Of a stretch of DNA of 64,000 bases, positions 17,187 through 26,189 are shown in pieces; positions within the stretch are counted from its first letter, which is position 1, and the number at the start of each line of letters is the position of its first letter. The DNA is from Sporomusa sphaeroides DSM 2875 (lineage in GTDB: Bacteria > Bacillota > Negativicutes > Sporomusales > Sporomusaceae): positions 3,407,001-3,471,000 of the forward strand of contig NZ_CP146991.1 in assembly GCF_001941975.2 (NCBI RefSeq), in the 5' to 3' direction. Both the position numbers and the translations under genes were made by a program. The notes below the pieces were generated by a model. The model had not been told where the DNA came from and made no database searches. It worked only from the letters and a program-made list of their open reading frames with translations.

Positions 17187-18763
17187 TACTGACTAAACTG
17201 CTGCATTAGCCAGGAGCTCTGCGAGCTTAGGCGTGACAAGGCAGCCTCCATAGCATTGAATTGATTATAATACCGTTCCTCAGTAGCAGCCAGGCTATTC
17301 ATCATGCTTGTCAGGCGGTCATTATACGATGTCAGACGTTTGGCAAGATTGCTTTGAACATCAACAGCATCAGGCAAACCGGCTTCATCTTTTAGCTGGC
17401 TCATGGCGGTATTCAGTTGGCTGTATAACCGGTTGGCCACACCGCTATCCTCAGCCGTATCGGCGCTGGTGCCAAAAATTTTAAATACCGCGTCAGGATC
17501 CTCTTCCAGAGCTTCTCTTAATGTCTTCTCATTAACATATAACTTGCCGGGATTTTTAGAATCAGCAGCGTTAAACTTACCATCACTATCAATATATGCA
17601 CCGGTGCCAATCCCAATATCCACCGCGCTCCGATATGCGCCGGTCAAGCCTTTCACCGGCTCAACGAAACTCAATCGAAGTGAGTTGACCGTCTGGTTCA
17701 AAATAGGGTCCTGCCGCAGCATGCCGCTTTTGGCTTTGGCTTCCCAGGCCGCAATCTCGCTATCCTTCAGATCCGCCCGTTGCGCGTCGGTTAGTGGCAT
17801 AAAATCGCGGTATTTATCTTCCTTCAGTTCGCCGTTATATACCGAAAGGAACGTATTATAATCCTCAATAAACGCTTTCACGTTGGCAATTGTTTTCTCA
17901 ATATCTGCTTTAACATTAATTTGAGTGGAAACATAAATAGGATTGCCGTCGGCATCTGTGCCTGACGTGGCACTAACGCTCTTCAAATTATAGGAAACAC
18001 CTGAGATTTGAAATTCATTAGCGCTCTGTGTAAGCTCCACACCATCCAGAACTATTAGAGCGTCTTTACCGCTTCTGCTCTGTTTATCCGGATCAGTTAC
18101 TATCTCCGAACCCAATTTCAGATTCTCGCCTAAGAAATTCAGTCCGGCCGCACTGCTGCCAGTGAAATCAATGCCGGCAGCAGCACCCGTCGTATCGGAG
18201 TATAAAAAGAACCTGTCCAGCGTAGCATCATAATTGGCTTTAACACCGGCACCGGCATTATTAATCTGGCTGACAACATCATTTAACGAAGTTTCCTCCG
18301 TTACCTTCACTTCAATCTGCTTGCCATTAATTTTAAAGTCCAGCGTACTTCCGGCAGTAATGCCGTCAAACTGTTTCACCAACGACTCTTTCGACTTACC
18401 GTTGCCGGTGTCTGTAATACTCCCGGAGCTTGTCCAGGTGACCCCTTCCGCCAATCGCTTTACTACCAGCGAATGAGTCACATTGGCAGCATCACCGTTA
18501 GCCGTGGCCGAAACCACCAGATCATTCGTAGAGCTAACCGCCTTAGGCTGGAGACTGCTCTGCTTGCGGAAATCAAAAACAACCTTATTGCGGAAATCCT
18601 GTGTCAGTGTATATAAGGTGTTAAAATCCTTCTTTTTCCATTCAACCTGGGTCTTCTGCTGCCATACTTTATCATAGGACGTCCGGCGCGCTTTCATCAA
18701 ATCCTTGACCATTTGGTCAACATCCATGCCGGAACCGCTTAAACCATAGGTACGAATTGCCAT
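17186..18763 (-). CDS. fliD: Flagellar filament cap protein FliD
   Basis: A 525-residue secreted cap protein that sits at the filament tip and folds incoming flagellin. The FliD N domain (residues 1-110) starts IRTYGLSGSGMDVDQMVKDLM. A flagellin_IN-like stretch (KINGKQIEVKVTEETSLNDVVSQINNAG) lies near 140-170. The FliD C domain runs about 230-510, with FIEDYNTFLSVYN and the closing coiled coil NDRLTSMMNSLAATEERYYNQFNAMEAAL (quoted in parts). The start ATG 18763 follows GAGGAGG. A sigma-28 promoter lies 70-100 bp upstream. It is co-transcribed with the fliT-like and FliD-tail-like genes. Confidence 0.93.
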   Translation of the reverse strand: MAIRTYGLSGSGMDVDQMVKDLMKARRTSYDKVWQQKTQVEWKKKDFNTLYTLTQDFRNKVVFDFRKQSSLQPKAVSSTNDLVVSATANGDAANVTHSLVVKRLAEGVTWTSSGSITDTGNGKSKESLVKQFDGITAGSTLDFKINGKQIEVKVTEETSLNDVVSQINNAGAGVKANYDATLDRFFLYSDTTGAAAGIDFTGSSAAGLNFLGENLKLGSEIVTDPDKQSRSGKDALIVLDGVELTQSANEFQISGVSYNLKSVSATSGTDADGNPIYVSTQINVKADIEKTIANVKAFIEDYNTFLSVYNGELKEDKYRDFMPLTDAQRADLKDSEIAAWEAKAKSGMLRQDPILNQTVNSLRLSFVEPVKGLTGAYRSAVDIGIGTGAYIDSDGKFNAADSKNPGKLYVNEKTLREALEEDPDAVFKIFGTSADTAEDSGVANRLYSQLNTAMSQLKDEAGLPDAVDVQSNLAKRLTSYNDRLTSMMNSLAATEERYYNQFNAMEAALSRLSSQSSWLMQQFSQ

Positions 18764-18833
18764 TTATTTTCCTCCTCATTATATTCATGCTGCTGCTTGC
18801 TCAAGGTTTTAAAGCTGCATACTCTTACCTATT

Positions 18834-18860
18834 ATATCGGAAATATTTATAAAATCTTTA
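18834..18860 (-). promoter_or_regulatory. Sigma-28 (FliA/SigD) promoter of fliD
   Basis: On the minus strand there is TAAA (18857-18860), exactly 15 nt, then TCCGATAT (18834-18841). This is 7 of 8 to the GCCGATAT/A consensus, placed upstream of fliD. Confidence 0.85.
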
Positions 18861-18880
18861 GTAGTTTCTGCAGTAGCATC

Positions 18881-21832
18881 TTATTTTAGGAGCTCCAAGA
18901 TCATCTGCGGCTGCTTGTTCGCCTGGGATAGCATGGCGGTAGAAGCTTGAGCCAATACAGCCAGTTTTGCATACTCCGCCAATTCTTTAGCCATATTGAC
19001 ATCACGAATTTTCGACTCCGCCGCCTGTAAGTTCTCCCCCGACTGGGTTACATTACGGTAGAGCGAATCCAGCGCGTTGCGTTTGGCACCAATCAGTCCA
19101 CGGGCAGCACTTACCATAGCGACCGCCTCATCAACAGCTTCAATAGCCTGGCTTGCACCACCTCTTTTTGTCATATCCAGTTGCTCCAAGCCAAGAATTT
19201 TCAGATTCATCACAAGCTGAGTGCCTGCTGCTAACATATTGCCTGAATTGGCCCCCACTTGAAATCTAATATTCTCGCCGCCGTCATACCGGAGATCATA
19301 AGGACCTGGATAAAACACAGTATATGCAGCACTGCCGCCGACACCATCAATCGCGAAAATTCCGTCAACACCGGGAGAATAGGTCAGCGTCAACACGGTT
19401 TTCGTATTCTGAGGTGTTTCAACCTTCTTACCGGAAGCAGCAACCTGCGGGTTTTGCGCTTGCAGTTTTGCATTGACCATAGCAATCAGGCCATCTGCCG
19501 TATAATCCCCCGCATCCAGGGTTACGGTTTTACGTTCCACTACACTGCCATTATGAATGTCAAAGCTAAGCTTGTCATTTACCCCGGTGGCAATGGCTAT
19601 CCCCTGCTGCAAATCAACGCGGCCGTCGATATAGGTATCTGAAGCACTTGGCATACGAACATAGGCATAGTTATAATGGGAAACTTCCCGGCGAAATAGC
19701 GTATTAACCGAATTTCCCGCAACAGCATTCAACTGCGTAGCAGTGCCCGCCGTCCTGGAGCTAATTCGCAAAGCTGAGGAAGAAGCGCTGACAACAATAG
19801 CACTGCCGATGCCCTCGCTGGCAAACTTATTATTCAGTTCCGCCACTAAGGTAGTTTGATTATACGTGCCGGCTGCCAGCGTAATAACATGATCTGCATC
19901 ATTAACCCGTACTGTCAGCGAATCATTAACACCGGTACTAATAGTAACATTGCTGACATTGGCGGCGCCAATTATCTGGCTGGCAGCGGGAGAGCCGCCG
20001 TAAGCCTGGCCTATAGGCATGTCGGTACTCATAAGCGTAGACAAAGCATTGCCGCCAAAATTATCCAGCGAATAAGGAAACAGCGGAATACCGCCGCCTG
20101 CATTTTTATGTTCAAATATCAGCCGGTCGTATGAATCATATCTTGCCGTTATGTCCATACCGCTTAACCCGCTTTTAATGGCCGCTAACAAACCGGCACC
20201 GGTATACCAGCCGCCACCTAACGTAATGACTTTATCCTCGCCATCCAGCCTGAAGGTCAGGGTATCATTATAGCCGGTAACAATCTGTGCGCCATTGGTC
20301 AGCCGGGTCGTTCCGCTTGCCGTTGCCCGCCCGGTAGCTATCGGCGTGGAATTTCCTTCCTCCAGCTTGTAGGAACCCTGCGAAACACTTACCGACCCTG
20401 CCCCGCCCATGAGAGCATAGGCCGCGCCGCCTGACACAGTGCCGATCGAACCTGACCCGGCACCAGTATACGCCAATTGCAAAACACTGCCGGAAAGGTT
20501 AGCCTGGGCGGTAATACCCTTAGCCGTAAACACTTCATTTAATTGGTCGATAATTCCATCTTGTGTATATGTACCGGCAGCCAAGGTTACCTCATAACCA
20601 GTGCCGCCTACATTAAAGCGCAAAACATCATTGCGACCGGCCTCAATGGTGACTCCCCCTGCCAGTGACTTATTGCCCTTGAAGGCGGCAGCATAGCCGT
20701 TCGAACCGGCATACCTTGATTCCGAATGAGTAGTGGAGCTTAATTGATCCAATATAACCGTCCGCGCCGTTCCGCCTAAATTGGTAAGCGTGTATTTCGC
20801 ACCACGCTTATTATGCGAAATCAGCAGGCGACCGCCAGAATCAAGTTTCGCGGTAACATCAGCATAGTCTGCCGCAAAAGCGGCATTCAATGTATCTACA
20901 ATTTCCTGTGCCGTATAACTACCCTCGGCAAAGTTAACCAAAACATCCTGATAACCCGCGTCACCACCCACGCGGAACGTAAGTTTGGTATGCAAGCTGT
21001 CAATAACAGCCCCGTCAGTCAACACTTCATACCCCTGAATATCCGCGCCAAAAATAGAGCCTGGCTTACTATTGTCATAAATAATGGACGTCCAGGCGTC
21101 CGGCGCATTAATTTCAATCATGTTGCCGCCCAGACTGTCCAATACTTTGGTTGGCGAATAATAGACCAGGCTGTCGCCCTCAAAATCAACCGTTATATCT
21201 GTGCCGGCACCGGCAAACAGCATATTTAACGTTTCCACCAATTCGTCCGCCGTATAAGCAGTTGCCTTTGGCGGCAGAGAAATGGAATGTTCAACACCAT
21301 CCAGCCGGAACGTCAAGGTGTCATTTTGACCGGCTGCTACTCTTAAACCATATTCACGTATTACCGTATCCCCCGGCAAAATGCCGGGGATTGCCGTTTT
21401 TATCTCCCTGATATTCTGCGCGAAAATCTTGCTGGTATTAAACTCAGCAGAACGAAACAACTTGCGCAAATGCTCTTGTATCTGCACAACTTCAGCCTGG
21501 ATAGCCTCACGATCGCTCTTAGTCAATGTATCATTAGCTGCCTGCACCGCAAGCTCCCGCAACCGTTCAAGCGGCGGAGTATGAATATTGCCAAGAGAAC
21601 CATCGACCGTATCCATATAGTTAATGGCATCCTGAATATTTCTGGCCGCCTGCGAAAGCCCTCGAATTTGCGCCCGCATCTTTTCGCTGATACTAAGTCC
21701 GGCCGCATCGTCAGCCGCCTTATTGATTCTTAAACCTGAAGACAATTTTTCCAATGACTTACTGCTTTTCCGTTCATTCTTATATAATTCCCTAAAAGCG
21801 TTGAGGCCTGATATATTCGTATGAATGATCAT
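18881..21832 (-). CDS. Giant flagellin with six repeated hypervariable-region modules
   Basis: A 983-residue flagellin, about 2.5 times the size of the main flagellin here. The N-terminal D0/D1 domain (1-140: NISGLNAFRELYKN, SSGLRINKAADDAAGLSISE) and C-terminal D0/D1 domain (about 870-983, ending QANKQPQMILELLK) are intact. Between them lie six related modules starting near residues 163, 274, 392, 514, 628 and 744. Each has the pattern G-x-N-D-x-L-x-F, then ITLxAGTYT, then a helix with L-N-x-x-F, as in flagellin_IN motifs. The modules would project from the filament surface. ATG follows ACGGAGG. A broken near-copy lies at 27580-30121. Confidence 0.92.
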   Translation of the reverse strand: MIIHTNISGLNAFRELYKNERKSSKSLEKLSSGLRINKAADDAAGLSISEKMRAQIRGLSQAARNIQDAINYMDTVDGSLGNIHTPPLERLRELAVQAANDTLTKSDREAIQAEVVQIQEHLRKLFRSAEFNTSKIFAQNIREIKTAIPGILPGDTVIREYGLRVAAGQNDTLTFRLDGVEHSISLPPKATAYTADELVETLNMLFAGAGTDITVDFEGDSLVYYSPTKVLDSLGGNMIEINAPDAWTSIIYDNSKPGSIFGADIQGYEVLTDGAVIDSLHTKLTFRVGGDAGYQDVLVNFAEGSYTAQEIVDTLNAAFAADYADVTAKLDSGGRLLISHNKRGAKYTLTNLGGTARTVILDQLSSTTHSESRYAGSNGYAAAFKGNKSLAGGVTIEAGRNDVLRFNVGGTGYEVTLAAGTYTQDGIIDQLNEVFTAKGITAQANLSGSVLQLAYTGAGSGSIGTVSGGAAYALMGGAGSVSVSQGSYKLEEGNSTPIATGRATASGTTRLTNGAQIVTGYNDTLTFRLDGEDKVITLGGGWYTGAGLLAAIKSGLSGMDITARYDSYDRLIFEHKNAGGGIPLFPYSLDNFGGNALSTLMSTDMPIGQAYGGSPAASQIIGAANVSNVTISTGVNDSLTVRVNDADHVITLAAGTYNQTTLVAELNNKFASEGIGSAIVVSASSSALRISSRTAGTATQLNAVAGNSVNTLFRREVSHYNYAYVRMPSASDTYIDGRVDLQQGIAIATGVNDKLSFDIHNGSVVERKTVTLDAGDYTADGLIAMVNAKLQAQNPQVAASGKKVETPQNTKTVLTLTYSPGVDGIFAIDGVGGSAAYTVFYPGPYDLRYDGGENIRFQVGANSGNMLAAGTQLVMNLKILGLEQLDMTKRGGASQAIEAVDEAVAMVSAARGLIGAKRNALDSLYRNVTQSGENLQAAESKIRDVNMAKELAEYAKLAVLAQASTAMLSQANKQPQMILELLK

Positions 21833-22191
21833 AGATAAAACCTCCGTGGAAAAACGATACCAACCTTATTTATTATATATCGTTTTCTCACATGACAGCA
21901 ATTAATTATGATTTTGCTGAATTATCTCCCATTTTCAATATTTTCCTTGAAAATTAGGACTTTAGCACTATATTTGTACTCCATATTGCATATATTAATT
22001 ATTTCTAATATTTCGATACAGCACCGAATCGTCCGGCATTCCCACCTCAACCAGCACATTCAACCGCGCACCCTTCCAGGAGCTGTTTGGGATATCAAGC
22101 TTGGTGCATCTTTACTCAGCGGGTTTCATCACACCCGCTGTACAACACGCCCTTTCTTGGCGCACAAACAAGGATGGCGGCTCTTTACTTC
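21833..22191. other. Non-coding region upstream of the giant flagellin
   Basis: About 360 bp without a credible gene. On the minus strand a weak sigma-28-like pair AATT-N15-AACGATAT (21877-21903) is kept at the same place before the duplicated flagellin (there AACGATAA). Further up, AGGACTTTAGCACTATATTT (21956-21975) is also conserved in the copy, so the duplication includes the promoter region. A hairpin CAGCGGGT/ACCCGCTG (22117-22124 with 22133-22140) lies downstream of the Uma2 remnant and could be its terminator, though no U-run follows. Confidence 0.45.
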
Positions 22192-22620
22192 TTACGATTC
22201 AGCAAAAATTTCATTTAAATCCAGTATTAGTTCAGGTAATATCCCCACCGTCAGCCGTTCTGACTGTTCATACAGCTCATACCTGCCATACCTGCCGTCC
22301 TCAGCTAATTTAAAAACCATGATGGTGTGATCTGTTGGGTGCACCACCCAATATTCCATGACACCGGCTTTTTCATATAAATTAAGTTTATAGACCAAAT
22401 CCATTTTCGCTGTGCCTGGTGACAGTATCTCAATAACTAAGTCCGGTGCGCCGTTGCAACCATGCTCATCCAGCTTTGACTTATTACATACCACGACAAT
22501 ATCAGGCTGTACTACATTAATTATACTGCTATCATCCTCCGCACCCAAAGGCAGACGAACATCGAAGGGGGCACAATAAATTTCACAGGGTTTCCCCTCC
22601 CTAAATAATCTTGAGTTTTC
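22192..22620 (-). pseudogene. Uma2-family endonuclease, C-terminal fragment
   Basis: The reading frame on the minus strand begins inside the gene (FREGKPCEIYCAPFDVRLPLG) and runs through VQPDIVVVC, the core PDLVIEILSPGT, and KLNLYEKAGVMEYWVV to a normal stop. These are the central and C-terminal motifs of Uma2 proteins (PD-(D/E)XK-like fold). The first third is missing here and is found at 26190-26362 in the same orientation. Two IS110-family elements lie between. The gene is therefore an insertion-split pseudogene. The exact junction, somewhere in about 22608-22650, is not resolved. Confidence 0.82.
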
Positions 22621-22649
22621 TTTCCAATACTCCCGTTTTCACAGGATTA

Positions 22650-22994
22650 CGCAAGGTTAAACAGAGCGTATGCAGGCACGGAGAGCGTCGAACGCCTAAT
22701 CCAGCGGGAAAGAGGCACAGCAAAGCCAGCATCAAGTGTTTTTTGATGACAGGCCAAACGGTAAACCACATTTCCCGCAGCAGCAAACCTCCCATGTCTA
22801 ACAGGGTCGTTGCCCTCAATTCCTTCGTTCTGCTTGCCTGCAAGGTGGTGTCAGTCGTGCTCGTATGCCGAGTCGTTGCTCTGATGGAGAATTTTGATGA
22901 CCAACTACCGGCTCTGTTTTTGTTTTGCAAAATACTGATGGACGGAAGCCCGGTGCATCCCCGCGACGCTTCAGGGAGCAGCTTCCTGTAACGG
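22650..22994 (-). ncRNA. Candidate guide (bridge/seek) RNA region of IS no. 1
   Basis: The 345 bp between the transposase stop and the element end has no credible ORF with a ribosome binding site, although long shadow frames exist on both strands. In IS1111-type IS110 elements the guide RNA that pairs with target and donor is made from this downstream non-coding end. The role is inferred from element architecture. I did not fold it. Confidence 0.3.
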
Positions 22995-24302
22995 TTACGC
23001 CGCTTGCTGCGGCTGGTTCCTATGAATATCCGCAAGCAGTCTCACGGGGTCGTAAGCGCAGCCTTTTGTCGAGACCGCGTAAAACACTCGGATGAGCTTA
23101 CAACTCATAGCAATAATGGATTGTTTTTTCTTCAACGGGTTCTTTTCCCTGGTTGTATAGTATTGATGCAGTTGCCGGAACTCTGGGCTGCCATGCCATC
23201 CAACCAGCATAATGGCGGCCCGGAACAAAACCGTTCGCAACCGGGAGCGTCCCCGTCTGCTGATGCCTGTTTGTCCCTTGAATTTGCCGGAACTGTTCTG
23301 CGTGATGGCAAGACCGGCCAGCTTTTGAATCTGCCTTGGCGAATCGAACCGTCGGACGGCGCCGACCTCTGCGAAGAACCCGGCCACGGTCACGAGGCCA
23401 ATACCGGGGATTTTCATCAACTCGGCTACCGCAGGTATTTGTTCGCACAATGCCTCTATCATGGACATGATTTCCGCAAGCTGCTGGGCCTTGGCGTCGT
23501 AATCTTCCAGTAGTAGCTTCAATTCTGTTCGGGCTGCTCCCATGCCGTCCCTGCATCCGATGCTCTTTTTAGCCGCCGCATACAGGTTCTGGGCACGCTT
23601 CTTTCCCACCGCCCGCAGTTTCATGCGTCGCCAGATGGTGTTGATACCGTCCGGCCCTAAAGCAGCCAGGTCGGCGGGAAAGGGGGCTTCATGCAGGATC
23701 GCCATACTACCAGTTTGGCTGAAATTTACAAAGACACTTCGATATTCGGGAAAATAAATTTTCAGCCACCGCTGGATTTGATTCTTCGCTATCACCATCT
23801 CCCTGATAATACGCTCACGGACATTCATCGCTATCCGTAGGTCGGCGTATACGCCCTCTGGGATATATGGCTCGCAGTAGCGCCCCTCCAGTACCAATTT
23901 GGCAATGACCTTCGGGTCTTTCAGGTCGCTCTTGCTCGGGTGGTTGTCATCCAATTCCTTGCTTTTCTTTACATGGTGCGGATTTACCAAAACCAACTTG
24001 ATGTCGCTGTCTTTTAGATATTCCGCCAGCGTGAACCAGTAGTGGCCCGTTGGCTCTGCCCCGATGACAACCTGATCCTTGCTGTTTTTCGCCGCTACAT
24101 CCCATATCCATGAGGTCAGGAGCACAAAGCCCTCCGCATCGTTTTCAAAATGGAATGCTTTGGTCAGTTCAATCCCGCGCCAGTCGAACGCTCGTGCCCA
24201 ATGGCTCTCGCTGGCGATATCCACACCGACCACCATTGTGCTTTCTGTCAATTGACGAATTTTTTCGTTCTGTGTTACACTCATTTTGGATACTCCCTTC
24301 AA
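22995..24302 (-). CDS. IS110-family transposase (DEDD type), copy 1
   Basis: A 435-residue recombinase. The N-terminal RuvC-like DEDD domain includes VVGVDIASESHWARAFD (first Asp), IGAEPTGHYWFTL (Glu) and the later D-x-K-D of KSDLKDPKVIAKLV. The C-terminal Transposase_20 domain has IPGIGLVTVAGFFAEVG, the KLAGLAI segment and the SGKFKGQTGISRRGRSRLR stretch with the catalytic-serine-like motif. Proteins of this family insert and excise with a guide RNA instead of inverted repeats. The ORF is full length with a start after a plausible GGGAG site. No frameshift is seen, so it may still be active. Confidence 0.93.
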   Translation of the reverse strand: MKGVSKMSVTQNEKIRQLTESTMVVGVDIASESHWARAFDWRGIELTKAFHFENDAEGFVLLTSWIWDVAAKNSKDQVVIGAEPTGHYWFTLAEYLKDSDIKLVLVNPHHVKKSKELDDNHPSKSDLKDPKVIAKLVLEGRYCEPYIPEGVYADLRIAMNVRERIIREMVIAKNQIQRWLKIYFPEYRSVFVNFSQTGSMAILHEAPFPADLAALGPDGINTIWRRMKLRAVGKKRAQNLYAAAKKSIGCRDGMGAARTELKLLLEDYDAKAQQLAEIMSMIEALCEQIPAVAELMKIPGIGLVTVAGFFAEVGAVRRFDSPRQIQKLAGLAITQNSSGKFKGQTGISRRGRSRLRTVLFRAAIMLVGWHGSPEFRQLHQYYTTREKNPLKKKQSIIAMSCKLIRVFYAVSTKGCAYDPVRLLADIHRNQPQQAA

Positions 24303-24447
24303 TGCTATGCTCGTTTTTTAATTAGGGCATTCGGCAACTCTGTTGCTGTTTGACCCTGCTTGGGGCTTGACCCCTTTGAGCTAATTGTAGGGAGTATCTT
24401 CTTTTTGTTCAATCGCCGTTTTTAACCGTTTACAGGAATGCTCGTAT
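24303..24447. other. Upstream end of IS no. 1 and junction with IS no. 2
   Basis: This is the 5' non-coding end of the minus-strand transposase. It holds its ribosome binding site and a CTGCTTGGGGCTTGACCCC hairpin-like stretch (about 24355-24376). It ends in the CCGTTTACAGGAAT repeat. The second element begins at about 24436-24445, so the two elements abut head to head. Confidence 0.45.
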
Positions 24448-24784
24448 AATAAGTTTTGTAAGCAATCAACCGCTATTGTTTTACAAAGCTTATTTTATTT
24501 TTAACCCGGATAGCAATCCCTGATGCTAAAATATTCGTAAGAGAATTTAGCAAAGGTAACGTCTATTTCCCCTTGCAAAACCATTTGGTTATTGCTTAGA
24601 AAGCTTGACGCCTGCCTTACTCATCAAATGCCGCTAACACAGATGTTGCATCTCTGGGCGAAAGATTTCCAGCAAGATTACTTTCACAGATGAATGCTGA
24701 TTATGCGAGGGTGCGGTCAGTGAGTAAGATCAGGGTATTCCTTTCTATCTTTCTTATTCCAGCCAGAAAGGTGGTGAGATTTTT
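24448..24784 (+). ncRNA. Candidate bridge RNA in the left end of IS no. 2
   Basis: The region starts with a hairpin directly after TATAAT. AATAAG (24448-24453) pairs with CTTATT (24489-24494), and the inner TTTTGTAA and TTTACAAAG arms lengthen the stem to about 18 bp. The following 290 bp has no ORF. In IS110-group elements the bridge RNA begins in this place with a 5' stem-loop followed by target- and donor-binding loops. The 3' end and the loops are not defined by me. Confidence 0.45.
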
Positions 24785-26065
24785 ATGAAGAAGGCGGATC
24801 TTCTTTCTACTTTGTTTGTGGGTATTGACGTAAGTTCTCGAGAAAATGTCGTCTGTGCTATTGATTATGAAGCCCAAAAACTTTTGCGGTTTTCTGTTCA
24901 AAACAATCACCCTGGCGCTGTTGAGATGTCTGAAAAACTTCATACCTTCCTTTCTGGAAACTGTGATATCAACAAGCTGATGGTTGCTTTAGAATCCACA
25001 TCTTTCTATGGAATTCATATCGCCAATTATTTGTCTTCATGTAAACTGTTAATGCCATTTCATACTCATGTTTATTGTTTGAATCCCAAGATGATTGCCA
25101 ATTACAAAAAGTCGTATATTGACTTAGGGAAAAACGATGGCATTGACGCTTTTGTAATCGCTGATTTTGCCAGAGTGGGCCGAATTACTACTGCCCCTTG
25201 GCGTGGCAGCCAGTTTCTCGCTCTGCAACGCCTGACCCGCCATCGTTTACACATCGCCGGTTCGCTTACTCGCGAGAAAACCTATATGCTCTCGAATATA
25301 TTTCTCAAATTCAGTGAGTTTTCTATGCTCGACGAGGATAAGCAGCCTTTTTCAAACAATTACGGCGCTACGGCTTCTTCGGTTTTAACCGATTTTCTCT
25401 CTACAGAGGACATTGCTACTATGCCGATGGAAGCACTTATTGATCATATTTGTAAAAAAGGCAAAAACCGGTTTGTAGACCCTAATCACACAGCCTCTTT
25501 GCTTCAGCAAGCAGCTCGTAATTCTTATCGATTGGATAAATGTTTGTATGAGCCTTTAACCATCTCTATAGCCTCATCTTTCAACCTTATTTCTGCTTAT
25601 GAGTCCGAAATGAAGGCGATTAATAAGGCTATTGAGAAAACTCTCAAGGGACTTGACCCCAACGCTTATCAATCTCTTTTGTCCATTCCTGGCATCGGCC
25701 CAGTTTACGCTGCCGGTATCATCGCTGAGATCGGCTCCATTGATGCTTTTAACTCTCACAGTGCTCTTGCTAAATATGCCGGCCTTGTTTGGCGTGAAAA
25801 CCAATCCGGCAATTTCAACGCTGACGACACCATGCTCTCTAAAGCTGGTAATTCATACTTGCGGTACTATTTAATTGAAGCTGCAAGTCATGTAAAGAAC
25901 CATGTACCAGAATACGCAGCTTTTTACCAGAAGAAATACGACGAAGTCAAAACTCATCAGCACAAACGCGCACTCGCACTTACTGCTCGTAAGTTTATCC
26001 AGCTGATTTTTGGATTGCTGGCCAACCATCAGCTTTACTCTACATGTAGAGTAAGCCAAATTTAA
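24785..26065 (+). CDS. IS110-family transposase (DEDD type), copy 2
   Basis: A 426-residue recombinase clearly different from copy 1. The N-terminal DEDD domain has LFVGIDVSSRENVVCAID (Asp), ALESTSFYGIHIA (Glu) and LGKNDGIDAFVIADFAR (Asp-Asp). The C-terminal Transposase_20 part has LLSIPGIGPVYAAGIIAEIG and KYAGLVWRENQSGNF, then DDTMLSKAGNSYLRYYL with the conserved serine region. It is full length. ATG 24785 follows GGTGGTGAG. Base and codon use is plainer and more AT-rich than the flagellar genes, consistent with a mobile origin. Confidence 0.93.
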   Translation: MKKADLLSTLFVGIDVSSRENVVCAIDYEAQKLLRFSVQNNHPGAVEMSEKLHTFLSGNCDINKLMVALESTSFYGIHIANYLSSCKLLMPFHTHVYCLNPKMIANYKKSYIDLGKNDGIDAFVIADFARVGRITTAPWRGSQFLALQRLTRHRLHIAGSLTREKTYMLSNIFLKFSEFSMLDEDKQPFSNNYGATASSVLTDFLSTEDIATMPMEALIDHICKKGKNRFVDPNHTASLLQQAARNSYRLDKCLYEPLTISIASSFNLISAYESEMKAINKAIEKTLKGLDPNAYQSLLSIPGIGPVYAAGIIAEIGSIDAFNSHSALAKYAGLVWRENQSGNFNADDTMLSKAGNSYLRYYLIEAASHVKNHVPEYAAFYQKKYDEVKTHQHKRALALTARKFIQLIFGLLANHQLYSTCRVSQI

Positions 26066-26189
26066 TAACTCCCACATTTTTACTTTTTTCTTCATTTGAA
26101 GATAAAGCTTGTTTAAGTTACCCTTTTTTCCTGCATTGCTTACAATATTTATTTTTTATGGGCTTGACATATTACCAGATTGCTTTCTA

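Larger units (their letters stand above)
22630..24440 (-). mobile_element. IS110-family insertion sequence no. 1 (IS1111-like layout)
   Basis: The element carries a 435-residue transposase on the minus strand. It has a long non-coding segment (about 365 bp) after the transposase and a short one (about 135 bp) before it. That layout is typical of the IS1111 subgroup. Similar sequences CCGTTTTCACAGGATT (22633-22648) and CCGTTTACAGGAAT (24426-24439) occur in direct orientation near the two edges and probably mark the ends. Boundaries are approximate, good to about 20 bp. The insertion splits the Uma2 gene. Confidence 0.7.

Noticed and set aside
22601-23035. Open frames on both strands downstream of IS transposase no. 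1
   Set aside because: No ribosome site, atypical composition, and the segment fits the non-coding end of an IS110-type element.
24449-24494. Hairpin read as a terminator of IS transposase no. 1
   Set aside because: It lies upstream of that transposase and directly after a TATAAT, which fits the 5' stem of an IS110 guide RNA better.
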